A DNA stretch of 64,000 bases, from NCBI GenBank assembly GCA_027490955.1, contig JAIXXB010000022.1, positions 1 through 64,000 on the forward strand. The letters are read 5' to 3'. The DNA is from Rhodobacter sp. (GTDB lineage Bacteria > Pseudomonadota > Alphaproteobacteria > Rhodobacterales > Rhodobacteraceae). Of this stretch, positions 1 through 7,002 are shown piece after piece; positions within the stretch are counted from its first letter, which is position 1, and each line of letters starts with the position of its first letter. The notes below the pieces were generated by a model. It saw only the letters and a program-made list of their open reading frames with translations. It was not told the DNA's origin and did not search any database. The position numbers were made by a program, and so were the translations under genes.

Positions 1-70
1 CCCCCCCTGCGCTCGCAGGCGTGCTCGCGCGTTTGAGGCTGAAAAAGGTCCACTGGACCTTTTTCGCGCG
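1..70 (-). repeat. Intergenic hairpin element, copy 1
   Basis: This stretch contains a hairpin with 12-bp perfect arms around one central base (GAAAAAGGTCCA / TGGACCTTTTTC, 41-65), starting 7 bp after the imuB stop. The T-rich arm ends make it a plausible terminator in both directions. Beyond the hairpin the segment continues with GCTCGCGCGTT and GCGCTCGCA blocks. All these blocks recur, in the opposite orientation, in the element at 3308-3375. The stem bases differ between the two copies but remain paired. The left border is the window edge, so the full length is unknown. Confidence 0.65.
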
Positions 71-71
71 G

Positions 72-1757
72 CTAGGCCGCGCCGCCCCAAACCCCCTCAC
101 AAAACCAGCCCGCAGGCATATCGCGGCCAATCGCATAAAACAGCCACAATCGTTCGCCCCCCTCTACCTCGATACGCCAATAATCGCGGGGGCCAGATCG
201 CCAATCGGGCATGTCGAACCACCATTCGGGTGCGATGCGTTCGGGGCCAAGCGCCACGCGGGTTTGCCACACCCTTCCGCGCCATTTGAACTGCGCGGGC
301 GGGGTGGGGCTGTCTTCGGGTGCGCCCACCATTTCGGGCGGGAAGATCAGCAGCGGGCGGGGGCTGGGGGGGCGGGGCCATTCGGGGGCCTCGCCCACCG
401 CTTGGGCTGCCCATGCGGCGGCAAGGGGCTGGGCGGCTTTGGCGGGAATATGGCTGTGCGCAGGGGCAAGGCGCTGCACCTGCTCTGGCCCCAGTTTCGC
501 GCCCAGTTTGCCGATCAGATCCTCTAAATCTGTGTCCCCACTTGCGCGCGATTGCACCCGCTGACCTGCATCCAGATGGCCTGCATGTTGCAAGGCAGGC
601 AGGGGTTCGACCACATGGGCATGCAGGCGCAAACAGTCGATTCCGAAACCTGCATCAATCTGATCCAGCTTAAGCATCAGCAGGGGCCTTATACGGGCGG
701 GATGGTCGGCAGGGCGGGCCAGCCCCACCTCTACGCTTGCCATGCCGCCCCCCGCGCGAAAGGCCGTCAGCCGCAGCGCCCGCGCGCCAAAGCCCTTGGC
801 GCGCAGGCCGTCGCACAGGCGCGGCAGCAGGCGATCAAGCCCCGCCTCGATATCGCTGCGCAGGCCAATGGGGTCTGGAAAGCTAAGCCGTGTGGCAAAG
901 TGATTTTCCCCGCGCGCGGGGCTGATCGGTTCAGGCTCCAGCCCCATGGCCTGATCCAACCGCCGCAGCGCCACTGCGCCAAAGCGGCGGGCAAAGGGCG
1001 CGCGCGGCAGGGCCACCACATCACGCACAGTGCGCAGGCCAAGGCGTTGCAGCCCATCGACCACTGCCGCCTCTAACCGCAGGGCAGCAAGGGGCAGCGA
1101 GGCCAGCACCGCCGCCATATCACCACTGGGGGCGATGACAGCGGCATCCATCGCCTGTGCGCTGCGGATGCGGGTGGCCATCACCTCCCAGCTTCGGCGT
1201 TTGGACGCGCGTGACCTTGTAGCGCGGGCCTCTTGCGCGATGGCATCGCCATTGCGATGCGCGCGCGCCGCCTGCCCACCATAGCGCGCCAAGGCCCATG
1301 CCGCCCCGCGCGTATCGGCAATACCAGCGCGCACCGACAGGCCAAGCGCGGCGCAATCAGCCGCCACCACATCAATCAGCGCCGCCTCGCCGCCAAACAA
1401 ATGCGCGCAGCCCGTGATATCTAAGGCCAGCGCATCAGGAGGCTCTTCCGCCACCCATGGGGTGAACTTGCCCGCCCAGCGCCGCAGACTGGCCAAAAAT
1501 GCCGCTTCGGCCACAGGATGGGCAGAGCGATGGATCAGCGCGGGGCACATCGCAGTCGCATCGCGCAAGGCTTGGCCCAGATGCAGCCCCGCCGCCTGCG
1601 CCTGCGCGCAAAGCGATACCAGCACCTGCGCGCCATGCGCCTCGCCCACAATGGCAAAGGGGGCAGGCAATGCATCGGCGCGCTGGCGCAGCACCCGCTC
1701 TGCCGCAAGGCGGGGAAACCACAGGCATAAGATTCGGCGATGGGGCGATTTGTTCAT
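72..1757 (-). CDS. imuB: ImuB-like Y-family DNA polymerase homologue
   Basis: This 561-residue protein belongs to the ImuB branch of the Y-family DNA polymerases. ImuB is thought to act as a scaffold linking DnaE2 to the beta clamp during damage-induced mutagenesis. The N-terminus (RRILCLWFPRLAAERV) lacks the first catalytic Asp found in DinB. The usual S-x-D-E site reads LDITGCAHLFGG, so the acidic catalytic residues are missing, as is typical of ImuB. The C-terminus (DYWRIEVEGGERLWLFY) also matches ImuB. A LexA-type box overlaps the start codon. No imuA precedes it, because the next gene upstream is a divergent cytochrome. Any dnaE2 would lie beyond the left edge. An alternative name is simply DNA polymerase Y family protein. 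Confidence 0.9.
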   Translation of the reverse strand: MNKSPHRRILCLWFPRLAAERVLRQRADALPAPFAIVGEAHGAQVLVSLCAQAQAAGLHLGQALRDATAMCPALIHRSAHPVAEAAFLASLRRWAGKFTPWVAEEPPDALALDITGCAHLFGGEAALIDVVAADCAALGLSVRAGIADTRGAAWALARYGGQAARAHRNGDAIAQEARATRSRASKRRSWEVMATRIRSAQAMDAAVIAPSGDMAAVLASLPLAALRLEAAVVDGLQRLGLRTVRDVVALPRAPFARRFGAVALRRLDQAMGLEPEPISPARGENHFATRLSFPDPIGLRSDIEAGLDRLLPRLCDGLRAKGFGARALRLTAFRAGGGMASVEVGLARPADHPARIRPLLMLKLDQIDAGFGIDCLRLHAHVVEPLPALQHAGHLDAGQRVQSRASGDTDLEDLIGKLGAKLGPEQVQRLAPAHSHIPAKAAQPLAAAWAAQAVGEAPEWPRPPSPRPLLIFPPEMVGAPEDSPTPPAQFKWRGRVWQTRVALGPERIAPEWWFDMPDWRSGPRDYWRIEVEGGERLWLFYAIGRDMPAGWFCEGVWGGAA

Positions 1758-1766
1758 GTTATGTTC
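1752..1766 (-). promoter_or_regulatory. LexA (SOS) box overlapping the imuB start
   Basis: Read on the minus strand this is GAAC-ATAACAT-GAAC, an exact GAAC-N7-GAAC direct repeat. That is the known LexA operator of alphaproteobacteria such as Rhodobacter and the rhizobia. The second GAAC overlaps the ATG AAC that begins imuB. Bound LexA would therefore cover the translation start and presumably the transcription start as well. SOS control of imuB is well established in other species. Confidence 0.8.
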
Positions 1767-1908
1767 TTACATCATTGCGCCATGTCGTCCAATGCTCTTG
1801 CCAGTTCACAAACGCGTGAGCGTGGCATTACGCCGCAAAAAACCTTGGCGCGTTCAACCAAAGGTTACTAAGATCACCCTAATTCACCCCCACCCACAGG
1901 AGAATTCT

Positions 1909-2337
1909 ATGACACGGAACCTAACAGCGCTGGCCCTGAGCGCGGCCTTGATTGGCGGGCTTGCCAGCACTGCCTTTGCCGCTGACCCCAGCGTCGAAGC
2001 GCGCCAAGCCTTGATGAAATCATTCGGCGCTGCGGCCAAAACGCTGGGCGGCATGGCGGGTGGCGGGGCCTATGATGCCGCTGCAGCCGAAGCAGCCAAG
2101 GCCGCATTGGTCGATGGTGCAGCGCAAATTGCCGCAAAATACGAAGTGAATGTCGAAGACCCAGATTCGGAAGCCAAGCCAGAGGTTTGGACGAATTGGG
2201 ATGACTTCCTTGCCAAGGCCAAGGCGCTGGGCGATGCCGCCGCGGCAATGGACGTGGCCTCGGTCGAGGGGATCGGCGCGGGCATGGGCGCAGTTGGCGG
2301 TGCCTGCAAAGCCTGCCACACATCCTATCGCCAATAA
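1909..2337 (+). CDS. Cytochrome c556 / cytochrome c-prime family protein
   Basis: This 142-residue protein begins with a cleavable signal peptide of about 24 residues ending ASTAFA, so it should act in the periplasm. A single CKACH heme-binding motif lies ten residues from the C-terminus, the arrangement of class II cytochromes c, with heme attached near the end of a four-helix bundle. LMKSFG near residue 35 could provide the axial Met of a c556. The start was chosen because CAGGAG lies just upstream of ATG 1909 and the signal peptide begins there. It is divergent from imuB. The electron-transfer partner cannot be told from the neighbours. Confidence 0.88.
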   Translation: MTRNLTALALSAALIGGLASTAFAADPSVEARQALMKSFGAAAKTLGGMAGGGAYDAAAAEAAKAALVDGAAQIAAKYEVNVEDPDSEAKPEVWTNWDDFLAKAKALGDAAAAMDVASVEGIGAGMGAVGGACKACHTSYRQ

Positions 2338-2386
2338 GGGCGATGCGGGCGAAATTGCCCCGCTGTTAAAGGCATACACACAACGC

Positions 2387-2408
2387 AGGCCGCCCCGACG
2401 GGCGGCCT
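2387..2408. terminator. Hairpin between convergent cytochrome and usp genes
   Basis: AGGCCGCCC-CGAC-GGGCGGCCT is a perfect 9-bp stem with a 4-nt loop. It lies between the cytochrome stop and the usp stop and overlaps the latter. There is no long T tail on either side, so it may act as a weak or Rho-assisted bidirectional terminator. Confidence 0.55.
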
Positions 2409-2862
2409 AAGTTATGCTTTCCAGCCGTTCTTTCGACATATCACCTGGAACCAAGGTCATCGGCACAGGCAGGCTGCCCGATGCGCGCGAAAGCTGCGAT
2501 ACCAGCGGGCCAGGCCCTGATTTTTCCGTGCCAGCCCCCAACACCAAAACCCCAACATCAGGGTCTTCGCGCACTTGGGCCAAGATTTCGGTGACGGGAT
2601 CACCCTCGCGAATCACCAGTTCAGGGTTCACGCCCTGCTTGTCGCGCATCCATTTGGCGAAAACTTCGAAATGCACTTCGATCCGCTCGCGCGCCTCGGC
2701 CCGCATCAGGTCGGCCACACCCATCCAATGCTGAAACTCTTCGGGGGGAATCACCGACAAAACCTGCACCCCGCCCCCCGTTTTCGCCGCGCGCATGGCG
2801 GCAAAGCGCATGGCATTCAGGCATTCACGGCTTTCGTCCAGAACAACCAGAAACTTCCGCAT
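2407..2862 (-). CDS. Universal stress protein (UspA family)
   Basis: This 151-residue single-domain Usp begins MRKFLVVLDES, the usual first beta strand and Asp. It carries a C-terminal nucleotide-binding-type segment (LGAGTEKSGPGPLVSQ) followed by the final strand VPMTLVPG. Proteins of this family are cytoplasmic and often respond to starvation or low oxygen. The start at 2862 is supported by AAGGAG eight bases upstream and by the domain boundary; a longer reading adds 38 unrelated residues. It is convergent with the cytochrome gene. The large gene-free stretch upstream should contain its promoter, but I could not identify a clear FnrL box. Confidence 0.9.
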   Translation of the reverse strand: MRKFLVVLDESRECLNAMRFAAMRAAKTGGGVQVLSVIPPEEFQHWMGVADLMRAEARERIEVHFEVFAKWMRDKQGVNPELVIREGDPVTEILAQVREDPDVGVLVLGAGTEKSGPGPLVSQLSRASGSLPVPMTLVPGDMSKERLESIT

Positions 2863-3307
2863 CTTGCGTTCTCCTTTGATGCAATCATGGCGGGGCGCGG
2901 GGCGGATGGCAAGCGATATGCAAAAGAAAGCCCGCGCCACGATATGTGGGCGCGGGCGGCCAAAGCGTCGCATCATGGCCAGTGTAGGACAGGTGATACA
3001 CCTTTAGCGAAAGGATGTGACGGGTGTGTGACGGATTCTATTGTGCCAGCGATTTCGGGAACCGCCGCCGCAAGTAATGCTCTTGGCACGGAATCAAGGC
3101 GCGCAGCGCCGCCGTGCCGCGCCCCGCTTCGGGGACGTGACCGGCCCCACTGGGGCCACGGTTCCCCTTCGCATCCCCCCGGGAGGGCGCACTTTGCCGC
3201 CTGTGCCTAGAACTGCCGTAGAGGGGCCTGCCCCATAAAGCACGCAGAACTTCTGAGGAGCGCCCGCCCGAGGGAGCGCGCGGGTGAAGGACGGCGGGGC
3301 ACCTGAC

Positions 3308-3375
3308 CCGCAAAAACGTTCCAGTGGAGCGTTTTTGGTCCTGAACGCGCGAGCACGTTTGCGAGCGCTGGGGGG
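3308..3375 (+). repeat. Intergenic hairpin element, copy 2
   Basis: The core is AAAAACGTTCCA-G-TGGAGCGTTTTT (3312-3336), a 12-bp stem containing one G-U type pair. It is followed by GAACGCGCGAGCACGTTTGC. Read in reverse complement it aligns over about 70 bases with the segment at 1-70: C-tract, GCGCTCGCA, CGTGCTCGCGCGTT, then the hairpin. Two stem positions differ from copy 1 in a compensated way (GG/CC becomes CG/CG). The hairpin lies about 120 bp past the trpS stop and could end that transcript. Confidence 0.65.
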
Positions 3376-3398
3376 TGGGATCGTGGAGGGGTGAGCAG

Positions 3399-3418
3399 GG
3401 TGCGTGATGTCACGCACC
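3399..3418. promoter_or_regulatory. Short palindrome GGTGCGTGA-TG-TCACGCACC
   Basis: This is a perfect 9-bp inverted repeat with a 2-nt centre, 41 bp downstream of the trpS stop. I remember similar GTGCGTGA/TCACGCAC palindromes in intergenic regions of Rhodobacteraceae. It is either a small repeat or part of the trpS 3' end. Confidence 0.5.
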
Positions 3419-3458
3419 AGTGCGAGTGTTGCGGGGGCAGATGGTGCGTGCGGCCCCC

Positions 3459-4490
3459 CTACCCCCAGCGCGACCTAATCATTCCGACAATATCATAAAC
3501 CTCATCCACAATCGGGCGGGCAATTGCATCTGCCTGCGCGGCCCCCTGCCCGATAATGCGGTCAATCTCGGCGGGGTCTTGCATCAGGCGGGTCATTTCC
3601 AGCGTGATCGGTTCCAGTTTCGCCACGGCCAGATCGGCCAATGCAGGTTTAAATGTGCCAAATTGCGCGCCTGCGAACTGGGTCATCACCTGCGCGGCGG
3701 TCATGTCGGCAAGGGCTGCGTAGATGTTGACCAGATTGCGCGCCTCGGGGCGGCCCGCCAGCGCCTCGACTGTGTCGGGCAGGGGTTCGCTATCGGTTTT
3801 CGCCTTGCGGATTTTCTTGGAAATCGTGTCCGCGTCATCCGTCAGGTTGATGCGCGATTGATCCGATGGGTCGGATTTCGACATTTTCATTGTGCCATCG
3901 CGCAGGCTCATCACCCGCGTGGCGGCCCCTTCGATGACGGGTTCGACGACGGGGAAAAAGTTCACGCCATAGTCATTGTTGAACTTAATCGCGATGTCGC
4001 GGCACAGTTCTAGGTGCTGTTTTTGATCTTCGCCCACAGGCACATGGGTGGCCTTATAGGCCAGAATATCGGCGGCCATCAGGGCGGGATAGGCGAACAG
4101 GCCCAAGGACACATTTTCGCTATTCTTGCCCGCCTTATCCTTGAACTGGGTCATGCGGCTCATCCAGCCCATGCGGGCGACGCAGTTGAAAATCCAGCCC
4201 AGTTCCGCATGGGCGGTAACTTGGGATTGGTTGAACAGGATGGATCGCGCAGGATCAATCCCTGCGGCGATAAACCCTGCCGCCGCCTCGCGCGTGGCAT
4301 GGCGCAGTTTGGCGGGGTCTTGCCAGACCGTGATCGCGTGCATGTCCACAAGGCAATAGATCGTCTGTGTCCCCTCGTTCTGTTTTTCCACAAAACGCTT
4401 CAGCGCGCCAAGGTAATTGCCCAAGGTCAGCCCGCCCGAAGGCTGGATGCCCGAGAAAATGCGAGGGGCGAAGGCGGCAGGGGCTGTCAT
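3459..4490 (-). CDS. trpS: Tryptophanyl-tRNA synthetase
   Basis: This 343-residue class I aminoacyl-tRNA synthetase charges tRNA-Trp in the cytoplasm. The N-terminal [18 protein letters not shown] contains the HIGH-equivalent TLGN motif of TrpRS. KMSKS is present near residue 200, followed by [10 protein letters not shown]. The length is typical for bacteria. The start at 4490 is chosen because AGAGG lies about eight bases upstream and the protein then begins a few residues before the conserved first strand; a start 69 bases further out adds an unconserved tail. The rhomboid-like gene is divergent on the other strand. Confidence 0.95.
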   Translation of the reverse strand: MTAPAAFAPRIFSGIQPSGGLTLGNYLGALKRFVEKQNEGTQTIYCLVDMHAITVWQDPAKLRHATREAAAGFIAAGIDPARSILFNQSQVTAHAELGWIFNCVARMGWMSRMTQFKDKAGKNSENVSLGLFAYPALMAADILAYKATHVPVGEDQKQHLELCRDIAIKFNNDYGVNFFPVVEPVIEGAATRVMSLRDGTMKMSKSDPSDQSRINLTDDADTISKKIRKAKTDSEPLPDTVEALAGRPEARNLVNIYAALADMTAAQVMTQFAGAQFGTFKPALADLAVAKLEPITLEMTRLMQDPAEIDRIIGQGAAQADAIARPIVDEVYDIVGMIRSRWG

Positions 4491-4565
4491 GGGCGGTTCC
4501 TCTGGATTATCTGCGGCCATAGGCTTATCTGGGGGCATGAGTTTCGTCAATGAAGGCAAGGCCCT

Positions 4566-5267
4566 ATGAACAGACCAGATCCCGCGCCGATGGAATCGCC
4601 GATTAACCCCTTGCCATGGGTGGTTTGGGTGATGGTGCTGCCGATGGCGGCGCTAGAGGCTGTGTTCAGCGCAGCCGAGGCGGGGCTGGTGGGCGGCGCG
4701 CAGGGCATTGGCTGGCGCATGGCCGCGCTAGAGGATTACGCCGTTTGGCCCGCCTATTGGCGACAAGAATGGCAAGCAGGCAATCTGGATTTGGAACTGC
4801 TGCGCCGATTTGTGACCTATCCGTTCTTCCACTTAAACCCGACCCATGCGATTTTTGCTGTGGTGATCTTGCTGGCCATGGGCAAGTTTGTGGGCGAGGT
4901 GTTTCGCCCTGCCTCGACCGCGCTGGTGTATTTTGCATCGGGGGCGGTGGGGGCCGTGGTTTATGCCAGCGTCCCTTTGATCGAACAGCCGCTTATGGGG
5001 GCTTATCCGGGCGATTACGGGCTGATCGGGGCCTTTACCTTTATGATCTGGGTGCGGCTGGCGGGCACTGGGCTAAACCAGTTGCGCGCCTTTACCATGA
5101 TTGGGTTTTTGCTGGCGGTGCAATTGCTGTTTGGCCTGCTGTTTGGCGGCGGCTATGAATGGGTGGCCGACATATCTGCCTTTGCCGCGGGGTTTTTGCT
5201 ATCTTTCATCGCATCGCCGGGCGGGTTTCAGCGGGCTTTGGCGCGGATACGCCAGCAGCCCTACTGA
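4566..5267 (+). CDS. Rhomboid-like membrane protein lacking catalytic residues
   Basis: This 233-residue protein has about six hydrophobic segments and the overall rhomboid layout, including the paired His region [11 protein letters not shown] (about residues 87-97). Active rhomboids need G-x-S-G and a later membrane His. Here the first site reads YGLIGAFT (Ile154 in the Ser place) and the second reads [11 protein letters not shown] (Asp202 in the His place). It is therefore probably a pseudoprotease, perhaps binding membrane protein clients. It would normally be annotated as a rhomboid family intramembrane serine protease. Its end overlaps the end of convergent murJ by 7 bp. Confidence 0.75.
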   Translation: MNRPDPAPMESPINPLPWVVWVMVLPMAALEAVFSAAEAGLVGGAQGIGWRMAALEDYAVWPAYWRQEWQAGNLDLELLRRFVTYPFFHLNPTHAIFAVVILLAMGKFVGEVFRPASTALVYFASGAVGAVVYASVPLIEQPLMGAYPGDYGLIGAFTFMIWVRLAGTGLNQLRAFTMIGFLLAVQLLFGLLFGGGYEWVADISAFAAGFLLSFIASPGGFQRALARIRQQPY

Positions 5268-6802
5268 CCGCGCCTTAGGGTGCGAAAATCGGACAGTTTG
5301 AACGCGCCCAGCGCGGCCCCACTGCCAAAATAGGCCCCTGCCCCCGCGCCGATCAGCCCTGCCAGCGCGATATAACGCCAGCCGTCATCATACAGCCATG
5401 GGGCAAGCGCGGCCGCGCCACCCTTTAGCACCGCCGCCATGATGCAGGCTGCCAAAAGAATGCGCGGCAGGCGCTGCATGGATCGCGCGTCAAGACGCAC
5501 CGCAGCGCCCATGCCCCGCGCGCCCCAGATCAATTGCCCCAGCATGATCCATGCCGCAAGCGTTGTGGCCACGGCGGCGGCGGCAAAACCAATATAGGGC
5601 ATCAGCCCCACCGCCAGCGCCGCATTCACAACCATCGCCATAACGGCATAGAAAAACGGGCGGCGCGTATCCTCGCGGGCATAATACAAGGGCTGCCAGA
5701 CCTTTTGCAGCACAAAGGCAGGCAGGCCTGCGCCGTAAATGGCCAAGGCCAGCGCGGTGGCAGTCGTATCGGCGGGCCCAAAGGCCCCGCGCTGATACAA
5801 AACGAAAGTCAGCGCATGGGCAATCACCATCAGCGCCACGGCGGCAGGCAGGGTCAGGGCAAGCGCAAATTCCAAAGATCGGTTCAGGCTGGCCTGCGCG
5901 CCCGCCTCGTCATTACTGCGCAAACGCCGCGCCAAATCTGGCAGCAGCACCGTGCCCACAGCGATGCCCACCACACCAAGCGGCAGTTGATACAGGCGAT
6001 CTGCATAGACCAACCAAGATATCGCGCCTTCGGTAAAACTGGCCACTTGGCGGCCCACAAGCAGGTTGATCTGCACCACGCCGCCCGCCAAAATCGCTGG
6101 GCCTGCAATCATAAGAAGATGTTTCAAATCAGGCGTCCAGCGCGGCAGGTGCAGCCGCGCGCGAAAGCCAATGCGATGGGCCGCAACCCATGTAAAGGCC
6201 AGTTGCGCAACCCCTGTCACGGGCACAGTCCATGCCAGCGTTTGCCCCAAATCCCAGCCCAACCACACCGCGAGCCCAATGGCAGCGATAAAGATCAGGT
6301 TCATCAATATCGGCACAAAGCCCGCTTCGGAAAAGCGGCCATGCGCGTTCATAACGCCTGACAGCAGGGCGACCAGCGAGATGAACAGTATATAGACAAA
6401 GGTGATGCGGCCAAAGCTGACAGCCAGATCAAAGCGCGCGTCCCCCACAAACCCCGCCGCCATGGCCCAAACCAGCCAAGGCATGGCCAGCGTGCCAATC
6501 AGCGTGACGATCAACAGCACAAACGACAGGCCCGAAAAGGCATCGGATGCAAAGCCGCCACTGTCTTCGCCGCCTTCCAATTTCTTGGAATACATCGGCA
6601 CGAAAGCTTGGTTAAAGGCGCCTTCGGCAAAGAAACGGCGAAACATATTGGGCAGGGAAAAGGCCACGTTAAAGGCATCTGCCGCCGCCCCCGTGCCCAG
6701 ATACCCCGCCATCAGCACATCGCGCGCAAGGCCCGACCCGCGCGAAAGCAGCGTCCAGCCCCCCAAAATAATGCTGTTGCGAATAAGACCTGTTTTGCTC
6801 AC
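5261..6802 (-). CDS. murJ: Lipid II flippase MurJ
   Basis: This 513-residue polytopic inner-membrane protein of the MOP superfamily carries lipid II across the membrane for peptidoglycan synthesis. The N-terminal MSKTGLIRNSIILGGWTLLS, the following SGLARDVLMAGYLGTG and the FNVAFSLPNMFRRFFAEGAF region are characteristic of MurJ/MviN. About 14 hydrophobic segments are visible. It lies 200 bp downstream of glnD on the same strand, and the two may share a transcript. The start carries no strong Shine-Dalgarno signal but agrees with the family N-terminus. Confidence 0.95.
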   Translation of the reverse strand: MSKTGLIRNSIILGGWTLLSRGSGLARDVLMAGYLGTGAAADAFNVAFSLPNMFRRFFAEGAFNQAFVPMYSKKLEGGEDSGGFASDAFSGLSFVLLIVTLIGTLAMPWLVWAMAAGFVGDARFDLAVSFGRITFVYILFISLVALLSGVMNAHGRFSEAGFVPILMNLIFIAAIGLAVWLGWDLGQTLAWTVPVTGVAQLAFTWVAAHRIGFRARLHLPRWTPDLKHLLMIAGPAILAGGVVQINLLVGRQVASFTEGAISWLVYADRLYQLPLGVVGIAVGTVLLPDLARRLRSNDEAGAQASLNRSLEFALALTLPAAVALMVIAHALTFVLYQRGAFGPADTTATALALAIYGAGLPAFVLQKVWQPLYYAREDTRRPFFYAVMAMVVNAALAVGLMPYIGFAAAAVATTLAAWIMLGQLIWGARGMGAAVRLDARSMQRLPRILLAACIMAAVLKGGAAALAPWLYDDGWRYIALAGLIGAGAGAYFGSGAALGAFKLSDFRTLRRGQ

Positions 6803-7002
6803 GTTGCGCCTGCCTTTATCATCTGTTCAGATTTGCCGCTTTTGGCCCGTGCCGTCCAGCCCATTGCACCGCGCCACAAACCCAAAGCTGCCATGGGCGG
6901 CCTGCCTGTGCAGCAAACAGTCCACGGCTATGGGGATGTGGATGGGAATAGGCACGGCCAAGACCGCGTGGCGGGCAAAAGCCAATGCGGTGGGCGCGCA
7001 TG

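Larger units (their letters stand above)
2863..3458. other. 596-bp gene-free, GC-rich structured region
   Basis: No reading frame here looks like a real protein; the translations are Arg/Pro-rich and low in complexity. The stretch is dense in short palindromes: CCCCGCTTCGGGG and GGCCCCACTGGGGCC near 3121-3165, the hairpin element at 3308-3375, and the palindrome at 3399-3418. Its right part may terminate trpS transcription and its left part should hold the usp promoter. A small structured RNA is possible, but I recognise none; the RNase P, tmRNA and 6S signatures were not seen. Confidence 0.5.

Noticed and set aside
2871-2890. TTGAT-like half palindrome near the usp start, considered as an FnrL box
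   Set aside because: The spacer is 3 rather than 4 bases and the second half does not match ATCAA; it also overlaps the ribosome-binding site region.
3038-3313. Open frame of 91 codons on the minus strand in the large gap
   Set aside because: Its composition is Arg/Pro/Gly-rich, it overlaps palindromic sequence and other open frames, has no convincing ribosome-binding site, and resembles no family.
6803-7002. Possible small gene between glnD and murJ
   Set aside because: The only frames run into glnD in the wrong phase and have shadow-type composition; the gap is more likely untranslated leader of murJ.
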